Shown here: positions 26,431 to 35,891 of the stretch, piece after piece
Numbering within the stretch: position 1 is the first letter of the stretch
Layout of the letters: each line of letters starts with the position of its first letter
NCBI GenBank assembly: GCA_014584575.1
Contig: JACTMP010000023.1
Location: 1 to 64,000 of the forward strand
Source of the DNA: Chloroflexota bacterium
GTDB lineage: Bacteria; Chloroflexota; Anaerolineae; Promineifilales; Promineifilaceae
Direction of reading: 5' to 3'
DNA: 64,000 bases
Notes under the pieces: model-generated
Database searches by the model: none
The model's input: only the letters and a program-made list of their open reading frames with translations
What the model was told of the DNA's origin: nothing
Program-made: the position numbers and the translations under genes

Positions 26431-26496
26431 GTATTTTTATTTTTGTTTCCCTGATACCTTCTGCCGCCGGAGGTGATGTGGGCTAGAGAGAGGGGT

Positions 26497-26528
26497 AGCG
26501 CCGGCAAGGGTCGCTTCTTGCCGGCGCT
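26497..26528. promoter_or_regulatory. GC-rich stem-loop between divergent genes
   Basis: AGCGCCGGCAAG (26497-26508) pairs perfectly with CTTGCCGGCGCT (26517-26528), loop of 8 nt, no T run. It is situated between divergent starts at 26372 and 26678, so it is not an ordinary terminator. Its role is unknown. Confidence 0.5.
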
Positions 26529-26661
26529 GTAAAGGGGAAGAGGGTATGTGTTGAGAAGAGGGAAGAGGGTTTGTATGTCTGATAAGAATAGTAGCACAGA
26601 TGTTCTATAAAGTCAACCAATTTCCTCACCAAAATCACAGCCAATCTACGCCAAAACCGCG

Positions 26662-26667
26662 TATAAT
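26662..26667 (+). promoter_or_regulatory. Candidate -10 box of the M28 peptidase gene
   Basis: A consensus TATAAT ends 10 bp before the ATG at 26678, and no Shine-Dalgarno is visible. Transcription would start at or next to the ATG, that is, a leaderless message. No clear -35 box. Confidence 0.4.
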
Positions 26668-26677
26668 TCGCGCCGAT

Positions 26678-28060
26678 ATGGACAAAAACTGCTGGTATCG
26701 GTATGTGGCGCTGGGTGTATTTTTATTGTGGTTATCCGCCTGTTCGATGTCGCCGCTGTGGGAAGAACCGCCGCTGCCGCCGCCGGTAGCTACGGCGCAG
26801 CCCTGGTCACTGGAACTTTCTCCATCCGGCGAACTGGTCATTGACCCGGTAAGCGATGTGACGCCGGCGGTTGACCCGGATATTGCCAATCTGGTCACGG
26901 CCGTGTCCCAACAACAACTCATGGGGTATGTACAGGCTGTGGAAAGTTTTGGCACCCGCAATACCTTTAGCGCCACCGACAATCCGACCTTTGGCGTTGG
27001 CGCGGCGCGGCAATGGATTTTTAATGAATTTCAGCGGGTGGGCAACGGCCGTCTCCAGGTGCAGTTCCAAAAATTCCCCGTCTACTACTTCGGCTATGCC
27101 GCCGAGGGTTGGAATGTGGTGGCTACATTGCCGGGAACTTCCGGCAGCAACGACGCCATTGTCATCATGGCTCATTATGACACACGCCCCGACAGCGCCG
27201 TTGACGGCGTCAGTCTGGCCCCCGGCGCGAATGACAATGGCGGCGGTATTGCCCTGTTGTTGGAAACGGCCCGTGTACTCAGTTCCCGCGAATGGAATCA
27301 GACCATCATCTTCCTGGCGACCGCTGCTGAAGAACAAGAAACCCAGGGTGCGCGCCGTTTCGTGCAAGAGGCTTTTTTAGGCGGCATGGATGTAATCGCT
27401 GCCATTAACTATGATGGCGTGGGCGGCGAGGTGGGCATTCCCCAAAACATCCGGCTGTTTGCTCTGGATATGCGCCAGTCATCACACGGTGAATTGGCCC
27501 GTTACTACGAATATCTCGCCGGGTTATATGTACCTGCTTTTCCCATTCAATTGATTGATGCGATGGATAGGGAAGGGCGGTACGGCGACCACCGTGAGTT
27601 TGTCAATGCCGCTATGCCCGCCATCCGTCTGACACAGTCTGTTGAAAATTCCGACCTGCTTAACTCCCGGCGTGATACCTGGTCACAGATTGATTATCGT
27701 TATTTGCAGCAGGTGGTACAGATGAATGTGGCGGTGGTGGCGAACCTGGCGGGTTCACCGGCGACGCCAGAAGTGCCGCTCATCCGGGCGATGGATGAGC
27801 CGGGGCAATACCGGCTGAACTGGACTGTAGACCCGGCGGCGGCCGGTTACGTGATTGCTTTTCGCCCGGTCGTGCAGGAGCGTTACCCTACGTTCCGTTA
27901 TGTGCGGGCGCGGGAAGCAGGCAATATCGCTCTAACAGGCTTTGATCCGGGGACGACGTATGCGGTGAGTATGGCGGCGCTTGATGGCAACGGCCGTGTC
28001 GGCCCTTTCACCCGCGAAGTATTGGTAGAACCGGCGGTGCAAACGGCCAGTAATCCGTAA
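26678..28060 (+). CDS. M28-family zinc aminopeptidase lipoprotein
   Basis: 460 residues from ATG at 26678. MDKNCWYRYVALGVFLLWLSAC is a lipoprotein signal (Cys22). The M28 peptidase domain shows IVIMAHYDTRPDS (zinc His), GANDNGGGIALLLETARVL (bridging Asp), TAAEEQETQGARRF (catalytic Glu pair) and INYDGVGG. The last 95 residues look like a fibronectin type III domain (YRLNWTVDP, NIALTGFDPGTTYAVSMAALDGNG). It should remove N-terminal residues from peptides outside the membrane. The upstream gene is divergent and the downstream gene convergent, so it is monocistronic. Confidence 0.9.
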   Translation: MDKNCWYRYVALGVFLLWLSACSMSPLWEEPPLPPPVATAQPWSLELSPSGELVIDPVSDVTPAVDPDIANLVTAVSQQQLMGYVQAVESFGTRNTFSATDNPTFGVGAARQWIFNEFQRVGNGRLQVQFQKFPVYYFGYAAEGWNVVATLPGTSGSNDAIVIMAHYDTRPDSAVDGVSLAPGANDNGGGIALLLETARVLSSREWNQTIIFLATAAEEQETQGARRFVQEAFLGGMDVIAAINYDGVGGEVGIPQNIRLFALDMRQSSHGELARYYEYLAGLYVPAFPIQLIDAMDREGRYGDHREFVNAAMPAIRLTQSVENSDLLNSRRDTWSQIDYRYLQQVVQMNVAVVANLAGSPATPEVPLIRAMDEPGQYRLNWTVDPAAAGYVIAFRPVVQERYPTFRYVRAREAGNIALTGFDPGTTYAVSMAALDGNGRVGPFTREVLVEPAVQTASNP

Positions 28061-28061
28061 T

Positions 28062-28085
28062 CGGTAATCGGTTGACCGATTACCG
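28062..28085. terminator. Bidirectional hairpin between convergent genes
   Basis: CGGTAATCGG (28062-28071) pairs with CCGATTACCG (28076-28085), loop TTGA, preceded by another copy of GTAATC. It lies in the 28 bp between two convergent genes. The same words occur at 47569 and inside dnaE at 62669. Confidence 0.65.
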
Positions 28086-28088
28086 GCT

Positions 28089-29246
28089 TTAATCAATCCC
28101 TTCTCTCGTTTCCGCCACCAACTGATCCACCACAGCCTGGAGCGCCGCTTCGCTGTTTTCATCGCCGCCATGTTTTTTGTAGCAGGCGACCTGGCGGTCG
28201 GCGCTGGTGCCATTTTTAAGGATAGTGCGCACGTATTCTACTTCCTGGCGGCTGCCCAGGTCATCCACCACATCGTCCAGCAATTCCAGCAGTTCCTCCA
28301 TCAAAAAGTGGAATGGCACCGATTGTTCCCGGCCAAAATCAATCAATTCGCCGTGAATGCCGTACCGCACGGCGCGCCATTTGTTTTCGGTGATGTGCAT
28401 GTGCCGGTAATGTCGCCAGGACATATTTTGCTGGCGCAGCTTGAGCAGCTTGGCGCAAATGGCCTGGAAAAGGGCGGCAATACACACCGCCTCTTCAATG
28501 CGGGTGCAAATGTCGGTGATGCGGAATTCGAGGGTGTCAAATATGGGATGCGGCCGTATATCCCACCAGATTTTGGCCCGTTTGTCTTGTTTGCCAAAGG
28601 CGCCCACCATTTCCAGGGTGCGCTCGTAGCTTTTGTATTCGCCCCAGGAGTCAAAACTGTGGGGGATGCCGGTGCGGGGCAGGGCTTCAAAAATGACGCT
28701 GCGATAGGATTTCAGGCCGCTGTCACGGCCGTGCCAAAACGGTGAACTGGTGGAAAGCGCCAGCAAATGGGGAATGAAGTAACGCGCCTGGTTCATCATC
28801 TCAATCATCAGGTTCTTCGACTCCAGGTCGTTGCCAAAACCCACATGCACGTGCATCCCAAAAATAAGAAGCTGGCGCGCCACCCCCTGCATATCATCCA
28901 TCAACTCCCGGTAGCGCACCCCTTCGGTGATGGACTGCTCTTCCCAGCGGGCAAAGGGATGGGTGGAGGCGGCGGCAATTTTGAGGCCGTTTTCGTCAGC
29001 CATGTGAATGACTGCGCGGCGCAGCCGGACGAGTTCTTGCCGCACCTCTTTCACGTTGCGGCACACATGGCTGCCCACCTCCACCTGGGACTGCATCAAC
29101 TCCGGTTTCAGGTCGAGTTTATACGGCCGTCCCTGATCCTGTGATAAAAATTCCGAAATATACGAATGTAAATTGCGCGTTTGGGGATCAATAATCTGAT
29201 ACTCTTCCTCAACACCAAGCGTTAATGGGGGGGTGGGTACGGCCAT
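28089..29246 (-). CDS. GCS2-type carboxylate-amine ligase (YbdK-like glutamate-cysteine ligase)
   Basis: 385 residues from ATG at 29246 (AAGGAG upstream). It opens with TLGVEEEYQIIDPQTRNL, the family's VE.E motif, and continues with ASTHPFARWEEQSITEGVRYRELMDDMQ, FGMHVHVGF, PLLLALS-like and TLEFRITDICTRIEEAV. Family members join glutamate and cysteine weakly or ligate other carboxylate-amine pairs. Glutathione synthesis here is not shown. ATG at 29318 would start inside a repeat hairpin. Confidence 0.9.
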   Translation of the reverse strand: MAVPTPPLTLGVEEEYQIIDPQTRNLHSYISEFLSQDQGRPYKLDLKPELMQSQVEVGSHVCRNVKEVRQELVRLRRAVIHMADENGLKIAAASTHPFARWEEQSITEGVRYRELMDDMQGVARQLLIFGMHVHVGFGNDLESKNLMIEMMNQARYFIPHLLALSTSSPFWHGRDSGLKSYRSVIFEALPRTGIPHSFDSWGEYKSYERTLEMVGAFGKQDKRAKIWWDIRPHPIFDTLEFRITDICTRIEEAVCIAALFQAICAKLLKLRQQNMSWRHYRHMHITENKWRAVRYGIHGELIDFGREQSVPFHFLMEELLELLDDVVDDLGSRQEVEYVRTILKNGTSADRQVACYKKHGGDENSEAALQAVVDQLVAETREGID

Positions 29247-29271
29247 AATCTTCTCCTTAAAAAACTTTGTT

Positions 29272-29333
29272 GTGGCAAGTTGCCCGTAGCAAGTGGCAAG
29301 TAACTTGCAACCTGCCACATGCTACGTGCTACC
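29272..29333. repeat. Tandem-word hairpin, GTAGCAAGTGGCAAG family
   Basis: Left words TGGCAAGTTGC and GTAGCAAGTGGCAAGT, right words ACTTGCAACCTGCCAC and GCTACGTGCTAC, give a branched stem. It sits between pepA and the ligase gene, touching the pepA stop. Confidence 0.65.
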
Positions 29334-30822
29334 AATTTCTCAAAAACTCCACCAGCAGGCGCACACCAAAGCCGGTGCCGCCGCGTGGAACGTAGGCATT
29401 GTCTTTTTCCGCCAACGCCATCCCGGCAATGTCCAGATGCACCCAGGGGTAATCGGTGAACTCTTTCAGGAACATGGCCGACGTGCCCACGCCACCAAAA
29501 CGGCCGCCGCTGTTCAATATATCGGCCACATCCGAGTCAATGGATTTGCGGTACTCCGGGAACAGAGGCAATGGCCAGACGCGCTCCTGTGTGCTCGCAC
29601 CCGCTGCCAGCAGTTTGTCGCGCAGCCCGTCCTCGGTGCTGAACATGCCCGCCGCCACACCGGAGCCAAGCGCGACCACACAAGCGCCGGTCAGCGTGGC
29701 CAGGTCAATCACCGCTTTAGGGTTGTAACGGCCGGCATACACCAGGCCATCGGCCAACACCATGCGCCCTTCGGCGTCCGTGTTGATGATTTCGATGGTT
29801 TTGCCATTGCTGGCGGTGATGATGTCGGCCGGGCGGTAGGCATTGGCGTCGGGCATGTTTTCGGTGCAGGGGGTAATGCCGATGATACGCAGCGGCAGGT
29901 TGAGCAGCCCCACCACTTTCATGGCCCCCAAGACGGCCGCCGCGCCGCCCATATCGGACTTCATATCTCCCATGCGGTCGGCCGGTTTGATGGAAATGCC
30001 GCCGGTATCAAAGGTGATGCCTTTGCCCACCAGGACGATGGTGTCCAGGTCTTCACGGTCGCCGTTGTGTTCCAGCACGATGAACTTCGGTTTTTCACCC
30101 GCGCCCTGAGCTACCGCCAGAAATGCGCCCATGTTGTGTTCTCTGGCCCATTTACGGCCGCCGACGGTGATGCGCATCCCGTGGCTGGCGGCGATAACAT
30201 GGGCGGTTTCGGCCATTTTAGTGGGGGTGACAACGTTAGGCGGCAGGTTGACCAGGTTACGGGCCAGGGTAACGCCTTCACAAATGGCTACGGCCGTGTC
30301 CACCCCTTTTTCGATCTCCTTCACCTTCTGTTTGTCAAACTCCACAATCGTCAATGCCTCAATCTCATGGGGTGTTTCTTCCCGCTGTTTGGGAGCGTCA
30401 TATTGGTAGGTTGCCAGCAGCGAACCTTCGGCCGTGGCCTGGGCCGCCGCCTGCGCGTCCAGCCCGGCGATACCCGCCCCATGCACAATGGTAGCCACGT
30501 GCTGTGCTTTTAAGTCGCGGGCACGTTTGATGCCCGCCGCCGCCGCTTTACGCACCCCTTCCAGATCAAACTTGTCCCGTTTGCCCAGCCCCACCACCAG
30601 CACCCGCTTTGCCGGAATCGCCCCGCGTGGATACAAGACGCCGACTTCACCCGCCTTGCCGGTCAGGTCGCCATTGGCGATCAATTCGCTAATGGCCCCA
30701 TTCAGGGCGTTGTCTATGGCCCCGGTGGCCCCGGCCGGTGTGGTCACGTCATCAAAGAGATTGACGATGAGCGTATCGGCCGTACTCTCTTGAATGTTGC
30801 CCTGCACTACATGGATATTCAT
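29329..30822 (-). CDS. pepA: Leucyl aminopeptidase (M17)
   Basis: 497 residues, full length. Two-zinc cytosolic aminopeptidase. The catalytic C-terminal domain has GKGITFDTGGISIKP (Lys and Asp ligands), MKSDMGGAAAVLGA and the diagnostic NTDAEGRMVLADGL (Asp, Glu ligands and catalytic Arg). It ends with the typical DIAGMA...GGTGFGVRLLVEFL. Shine-Dalgarno AGGAGCAAG precedes ATG at 30822. A housekeeping role in peptide turnover. Confidence 0.95.
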   Translation of the reverse strand: MNIHVVQGNIQESTADTLIVNLFDDVTTPAGATGAIDNALNGAISELIANGDLTGKAGEVGVLYPRGAIPAKRVLVVGLGKRDKFDLEGVRKAAAAGIKRARDLKAQHVATIVHGAGIAGLDAQAAAQATAEGSLLATYQYDAPKQREETPHEIEALTIVEFDKQKVKEIEKGVDTAVAICEGVTLARNLVNLPPNVVTPTKMAETAHVIAASHGMRITVGGRKWAREHNMGAFLAVAQGAGEKPKFIVLEHNGDREDLDTIVLVGKGITFDTGGISIKPADRMGDMKSDMGGAAAVLGAMKVVGLLNLPLRIIGITPCTENMPDANAYRPADIITASNGKTIEIINTDAEGRMVLADGLVYAGRYNPKAVIDLATLTGACVVALGSGVAAGMFSTEDGLRDKLLAAGASTQERVWPLPLFPEYRKSIDSDVADILNSGGRFGGVGTSAMFLKEFTDYPWVHLDIAGMALAEKDNAYVPRGGTGFGVRLLVEFLRNW

Positions 30823-30996
30823 ATCTTGCTCCTGAAAAGGTGTTTAGGTAATCAACTGTTTTTATGCTCTACCAGTTGTTATTTGACTTTGTGATATTAT
30901 CTCTTGATTATACACATCCGACTAGACAGCGGTCTAATTCTGATTGGCCGATGGAGAATAGCACTCTACAATCAATACAATAAGGAGGATCGTCAT

Positions 30997-31704
30997 ATGA
31001 AAAAAGTACATCCCGTCCCTCGACGCACCGAAGATGAACGACTTTTGGCCGGGCCGAATCTGGAGCCCATGCCTTACCACAAAACGGATACCTGGCGTAT
31101 TTTGCGGGTGATGGGGGAGATGGTAGAGGGGGTAGACTTGCTGGCGGAAGTGGGCACGGCCGTGTCCATCTTTGGTTCGGCGCGGGTATCTCCAGGAGAG
31201 CCTGAGTATGAAACGGCCGTGACCGTCGCACGCTTATTGGGGGAAGCCGGTTTCACCATCATCACCGGCGGCGGGCCGGGCATCATGGAAGCAGGCAACA
31301 AAGGGGCGCGAGAGGCAGGCGTCACCTCCGTTGGCCTGAACATCGAGCTCCCTTTTGAGCAGCACCTCAACCCCTACGTAGACGTGGGCAAAGAATTCCG
31401 CTACTTCTTCACCCGCAAAGTGATGCTGCTCAAATATGCCCAGGCGCTGGTCATCTTCCCCGGCGGCTTTGGCACCATGGACGAAATGTTTGAAACGCTC
31501 ACTCTCATTCAGACCGGCAAAATCAAAAATTTTCCTGTCGTTTTGTTTGATTCTGCCTTTTGGGGTGGACTGATAGAGTGGCTGCGCCATACCATGCTCG
31601 CTAAGGGCAAGATTCATCCCACCGACCTGGAACTTTTCCACATTACCGACTCGCCTGAAGAAGCCTGCGCCATCATTCGGCAGGCGCTTCAAGGAACGGT
31701 CTAA
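30997..31704 (+). CDS. LOG-family protein (TIGR00730-type, cytokinin riboside phosphoribohydrolase-like)
   Basis: 236 residues from ATG at 30997, behind AAGGAGGATC. Rossmann-like fold with VSIFGSARVSPGEPEYE, ITGGGPGIMEAGNKGA and the family motif FPGGFGTMDEMFETLTLIQTGK, in which the Glu is catalytic. Family members split nucleoside 5'-monophosphates into base and ribose phosphate. Once annotated as lysine decarboxylase, which is wrong. The next gene starts 7 bp later. Confidence 0.9.
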   Translation: MKKVHPVPRRTEDERLLAGPNLEPMPYHKTDTWRILRVMGEMVEGVDLLAEVGTAVSIFGSARVSPGEPEYETAVTVARLLGEAGFTIITGGGPGIMEAGNKGAREAGVTSVGLNIELPFEQHLNPYVDVGKEFRYFFTRKVMLLKYAQALVIFPGGFGTMDEMFETLTLIQTGKIKNFPVVLFDSAFWGGLIEWLRHTMLAKGKIHPTDLELFHITDSPEEACAIIRQALQGTV

Positions 31705-31711
31705 AAAGTTT

Positions 31712-32395
31712 ATGGACGTCATCCTCATCTCCCTCATCCCCTACATCATCGGCAGCGCAGTTGTGCCGGTACAAATTATTATCGGCGTGTTACTGTTGCA
31801 AAGCCCCCGGCAAGGATTGTTGAAAAGTAGCGCCTACGTCGCCGGCATGACGGTCACTCGCATATTACAAGGGCTGGTGTTTGGGTTTGTATTTGCTGCG
31901 TCCGGCGCGGCCGCAGTTGACGGTAGCAGTGGCAAATCCCTGGTCGTTTCTACCCTGTTGCTTATTTTGGGTGTTCTCTTGTTAATCGCCGCTTACAAAA
32001 AGTGGCGCAAAGAAGAAGACCCCGATGATCCACCCCCCAAATGGCTGACTACAATTGACAGCGCCACCCCGTTCAAGGCATTTAGCATTGGCTTTTTGCT
32101 GCCACTCATTGCCGCCAAGTTATGGGTTTTCACCCTCAGCGCGTTGGCGACCATTGCCGACGCCCAGTTGGGTCAACCGGCCAGCGCCATTGCCTACCTG
32201 CTCTTCATTTTGCTCGCTCAATCCTTATTACTGCTGCCTATTCTGATTCGTATCCTGATGCCCGCCAGGTCAAAATCGGTACTCGACGGGGTTTCAATCT
32301 GGTTAACCAAAAACAACCGCCCCATCGTCATCGCCGTTTCCCTGGTTTTTGGCCTCTTATTTTTGTATTCAGGTGTAACAGGCTTGCTTTACTAA
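31712..32395 (+). CDS. Sap/GAP-like six-helix membrane protein
   Basis: 227 residues with about six membrane segments, a charged loop in the middle (KKWRKEEDPDDPPPKWLTTIDSATPFKAF) and a LysE/Sap-type layout. Homologues include the mycobacterial Sap (sulfolipid-addressing) and GAP transporters. A lipid or small-molecule export role is plausible but unproven. It follows the LOG gene after 7 bp, so the two form an operon. Confidence 0.7.
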   Translation: MDVILISLIPYIIGSAVVPVQIIIGVLLLQSPRQGLLKSSAYVAGMTVTRILQGLVFGFVFAASGAAAVDGSSGKSLVVSTLLLILGVLLLIAAYKKWRKEEDPDDPPPKWLTTIDSATPFKAFSIGFLLPLIAAKLWVFTLSALATIADAQLGQPASAIAYLLFILLAQSLLLLPILIRILMPARSKSVLDGVSIWLTKNNRPIVIAVSLVFGLLFLYSGVTGLLY

Positions 32396-32470
32396 TCAGC
32401 GAACAGTGGAAATCAGTTAGTGTCACGAAGTTTTCGCCAACCCCTTGAGACTAGAACGGATGGAGAAATA

Positions 32471-32516
32471 AGCGGATAAACGTCCAGAAAGCACTCCGTT
32501 TATTTCTTTATCCGCT
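32471..32516 (+). terminator. Stem-loop after the membrane protein gene
   Basis: AGCGGATAAA (32471-32480) pairs with TTTATCCGCT (32507-32516). Inside it, AAACG and CGTTT extend the stem. It lies 75 bp past the stop codon of the plus-strand gene and before the kinase gene. No strong T run. Confidence 0.4.
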
Positions 32517-32650
32517 GTAGTCATGGTGAAAAACGAATGATGCTAACGAAAACAGGTTGGAGGTTGCCTCACGGCCGTACCATATGTTACATTTCCCCCA
32601 TCAATTACCCATTTACCCAATTACCCAATTACCCAATTATTCATTGACCT

Positions 32651-35158
32651 ATGATCCCCGAAAAAATCAACCGCTACGAAATTAAACGAGAACTGGGCCG
32701 GGGCGGCATGGCCTCAGTCTATGAAGCGTATGACCCCCAATTCCAACGCCCGGTGGCCGTGAAGCTGCTGCCCCGTGAATTCCTGCATGACCCCGAATTC
32801 CGCGCCCGCTTCACCCGCGAAGCCCGCACCATTGCCGCTCTGGAACACCCGGCCATTGTGCCTGTTTATGACTTTGGCGAAGAAAATGGGCAGCCCTTTC
32901 TGGTGATGCGCCTGATGACCGGCGGTTCCCTGAATGACCGGCTGGCGTATGGCCCCATCCCTATTGATGAGGCCGCCGAAATCCTGAAACGGATTGGCTC
33001 GGCGCTGGATCGGGCGCATAGTCAGGGCATCATCCACCGCGATTTGAAGCCGGGTAATATCCTGTTTGACCACTACGGCGACGCTTTTCTGGCCGATTTT
33101 GGCATTGCCCGCATCACCACCGCCGGTTCACAACTCACCGCCAGTGGCAGCCTGGTGGGCACGCCCACCTACATGAGTCCCGAACAGGTGTATGGCAACA
33201 AGGAGCTAGACGGCCGTTCCGACATCTATGCTCTGGGCGTCATCCTTTACCAGATGCTCACCGGCGAAATCCCCTTCGACGCCGACACCCCGGCGCGCAT
33301 GATGATGGCCCACGTGATGAACCCGGTGCCGCACCTGGTGGACAAACGCCCCGATCTGGCCCCCTGCGACCTGGTGATCAGCAAAGCCATGGCCAAAGAG
33401 CGCGATGATCGTTTCTCCACCGCCTCTGACATGACCAGCGAACTGTCGGCCATTACGCAAAAGATGAAACAGCCGGATTTGACGGCCGTTACACCACCGC
33501 CGGTCACACCAGAACCACAACCAGAAGTGGTGACAGAGGAACTCACGGCGGCTCTGGATACGGCCGTGCCCGAACCAACACCTGCGCCAGAACCCACCCC
33601 ACCGCCGCCACCTCGCCCCACGAAAAAAGCCGCCTCCTCCTTTGCCGAACCGGCCTTCAGTGACGAGTTGGCGACTGCACCAGGCGGCGCTGCCAAAACA
33701 CCCGTCTGGGTCTGGATTTTGGTGGCGGTGATTGGGCTGTTTTGTTTGGGGGGCACGGCCGTAGGCGGCTATTTTGCGTTCAATTCGTTCAGCGCCGCCG
33801 ATGATAGCACTGCAACACCCACCATTGTGGCCGACCAGCCCACTGCCACCAGCAGCAATACCATCTTTGAGACATTGGAGGGAACCAACACGCCTGCACC
33901 TGTTACCGACGAGCCAGAGCCAACGGCCGTGCCCGAAGAAACGCCAACGCCAACAGACACGGCCGTAGCTCCCATAGATGATGCCCAGGCCACCCGCCAA
34001 AGCCTGGAGGCCACCCGCGCCGCCGCTGCCGCCGGTGGGCAAACAGACGACAATAACAACGGCAGCGCCAGCGCCCAGGCCACCCGCCAAAGCCTGGAAG
34101 CCACCCGCGCCGCCCTCATCGCCAGCCAGCCCGTCAACCTCTTTGGCGAACTGAGCAACCAGAACGCCCTGCTGCGCCCCACCAGTGGCGAACTACCCCA
34201 CGACCCCGGCGACAACACCATCGAGATGTACTATCCCGGCATCAGCGCCGCCGATTTTGTCCTCAACGTTCATTTCCTCAATCCCTACCCCACCGAGGTT
34301 GGCAGTTGGGACTTCGGCGTCACCTTCCGCCAGGAAGAGCCGGACGAGGAATTGCGATTGGTGGTACGCTCTGATGGTTTGTGGAATCTCAACAACCGCA
34401 GCCTGGACGGAGACGAATTTATCCAGGAAGGCAACGTCTCCGGTATTCTGGATGTGCAGCCGAACCAGGCCAACCAGTTAACCCTGGTCGTCCTCGGCGA
34501 TGCGGGTGTTTTCTTCCTCAATGAAGAGTTTATCGCCACCCTGGATTTATCGGCCCGGCAAGATGAGGGCGAAATTGCCTTAGGCACCGGCTTTTATACC
34601 ACCAACGAACGGCAAGGCGCCACAACCGAATATGAAGATTTTGCCGTCTGGTCGCTGGAACCAGCGTTTGGGCCGGCCGATGGTGAATTAGATCATGCGC
34701 TGGATGATTTGATTAAGCTGGAAGATTCCGGCGTCAGGCTGAGCAATTTGATTGCTGCCGCCACTTTCATCAACCCGTTTGCCGCCGCCACCAATGATTT
34801 CGACTTTGGCTTTTCCTTCCGTGACGACAACGATGGCACCAAATATTGGCTGGTCATCGCCTCCGAAGGAGAATGGGAGTTGGTTGGTCGCTACGGCGAC
34901 GCCGACAGCGACACGACGCTGCAAAGCGGGCGGATTCGCAATTTGAATTTAGGTGCTGACGAGAGTAACGATCTGGCCTTGATTGTGTGGGGTGAAACCG
35001 GCTTCTTTTTTGTCAACGGTGAGTTCATCGAGCAGCTTGACCTGTACGACATTACCCATGCCGGCGATGTGGAAATCCTGACCGCTTTCTATTTTGACCA
35101 CGAAATTGAAGGGGAAAGCACCGATTATACAAGCTTCACCGTGTGGCCGTTGCCCTGA
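32651..35158 (+). CDS. Transmembrane Ser/Thr protein kinase with duplicated extracellular domain
   Basis: 835 residues. Kinase domain at 1-270: GRGGMASVYEA, VAVKLL (Lys), HRDLKPGNILF, DFGIAR, GTPTYMSPEQ and SDIYALGVILYQMLTG, all intact. Then a Pro/Thr linker, one membrane segment (about 350-377) and an outer part. The latter carries two copies of AQATRQSLEATRAA (about 446 and 476) and two related beta domains (about 500-670 and 690-835; compare YPTEVGSWDFGVTFRQE with AATNDFDFGFSFRDD). A PknB-like sensor kinase; its ligand is unknown. It lies 64 bp upstream of the AT-rich cassette on the same strand, so cotranscription is possible. Confidence 0.92.
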   Translation: MIPEKINRYEIKRELGRGGMASVYEAYDPQFQRPVAVKLLPREFLHDPEFRARFTREARTIAALEHPAIVPVYDFGEENGQPFLVMRLMTGGSLNDRLAYGPIPIDEAAEILKRIGSALDRAHSQGIIHRDLKPGNILFDHYGDAFLADFGIARITTAGSQLTASGSLVGTPTYMSPEQVYGNKELDGRSDIYALGVILYQMLTGEIPFDADTPARMMMAHVMNPVPHLVDKRPDLAPCDLVISKAMAKERDDRFSTASDMTSELSAITQKMKQPDLTAVTPPPVTPEPQPEVVTEELTAALDTAVPEPTPAPEPTPPPPPRPTKKAASSFAEPAFSDELATAPGGAAKTPVWVWILVAVIGLFCLGGTAVGGYFAFNSFSAADDSTATPTIVADQPTATSSNTIFETLEGTNTPAPVTDEPEPTAVPEETPTPTDTAVAPIDDAQATRQSLEATRAAAAAGGQTDDNNNGSASAQATRQSLEATRAALIASQPVNLFGELSNQNALLRPTSGELPHDPGDNTIEMYYPGISAADFVLNVHFLNPYPTEVGSWDFGVTFRQEEPDEELRLVVRSDGLWNLNNRSLDGDEFIQEGNVSGILDVQPNQANQLTLVVLGDAGVFFLNEEFIATLDLSARQDEGEIALGTGFYTTNERQGATTEYEDFAVWSLEPAFGPADGELDHALDDLIKLEDSGVRLSNLIAAATFINPFAAATNDFDFGFSFRDDNDGTKYWLVIASEGEWELVGRYGDADSDTTLQSGRIRNLNLGADESNDLALIVWGETGFFFVNGEFIEQLDLYDITHAGDVEILTAFYFDHEIEGESTDYTSFTVWPLP

Positions 35159-35222
35159 AGATTATTCAGGTTGTTTGGATCTCAATTGATCTATAGTAAC
35201 TTTTGATGAGGAGGTGCTGATA

Positions 35223-35876
35223 ATGAACGAAGAAAATCCATTTGAGATGTGTACCAGAATGTTTTATGCCCAAAATCAGGAGCAATTAGAAGCGGCAATG
35301 TGGGGCCGCCCTTTAAGAAATCGAGAACATAGATTGTACGGGAAGCAAATGGCTTTAGAACAAATCGAACGGTTCAATAATGCAGATGAAATTGGATATA
35401 AAGTTGTAGCACATATTCAGTTAGGCATCATACAAATGGGGCTAGGAGAGGGGTGGGACGACGCTGGATATTCGATCCTAAATGGCATTGATTCAAGCCT
35501 ATCCGGAGATGAATATGACATAATCAATGCAGCAATGATGGGAGGTTGTCTACTTGCCTATTGGACTAACAAAGCAGATAAAGAGGCGATTTTTAGATGC
35601 GGCCTCCAGTTAAGATTTTTTCAAAATAAAATAACTGCAATATCTGAGATAGCTAACGAATCTATTCTAGACGCCTTGGCCCTTACAAGAACTTGGTTGA
35701 TGGTATTCTCATTAGTCTGGTTCCAAATTATGAACATGGATGGTAAAGGTAGTATATCAAGGCATTCAATAATATTTGAATCGGGGATAGATGCTGCAAG
35801 AACTATAGACAGATTCTCTCGGAATCAATTGTCAGTTTACAATTGGGTGATGAGTTGCATTAAGATTAGAGATTAA
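35223..35876 (+). CDS. Uncharacterised helical protein, first gene of the CHAT cassette
   Basis: 217 residues from ATG at 35223, with GAGGAGG 9 nt upstream. Predicted mainly alpha-helical: MALEQIERFNNADEIGYKVVAHIQLGIIQMGLGEGWDDAGYSILNG and ILDALALTRTWLMVFSLVWFQIMN. The second could be mildly membrane-active but is not a clear transmembrane helix. No family recognised. It is separated by 15 bp from the CHAT protease gene, and its codon use is AT-rich like the rest of the island. It may be an adaptor, sensor or substrate of the protease; this is a guess from position. Confidence 0.75.
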   Translation: MNEENPFEMCTRMFYAQNQEQLEAAMWGRPLRNREHRLYGKQMALEQIERFNNADEIGYKVVAHIQLGIIQMGLGEGWDDAGYSILNGIDSSLSGDEYDIINAAMMGGCLLAYWTNKADKEAIFRCGLQLRFFQNKITAISEIANESILDALALTRTWLMVFSLVWFQIMNMDGKGSISRHSIIFESGIDAARTIDRFSRNQLSVYNWVMSCIKIRD

Positions 35877-35891
35877 AGCACAAGGAGTGCA

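Noticed and set aside
30883..30913. TTGACT and TTATAC as promoter of the LOG gene
   Set aside because: Spacing of 19 bp and weak -10; kept out of the feature list.
32604..32647. Tandem ATTACCCA words before the kinase start, considered as iterons or an operator
   Set aside because: They match the low-complexity word arrays at other gene borders and no replication gene is near.
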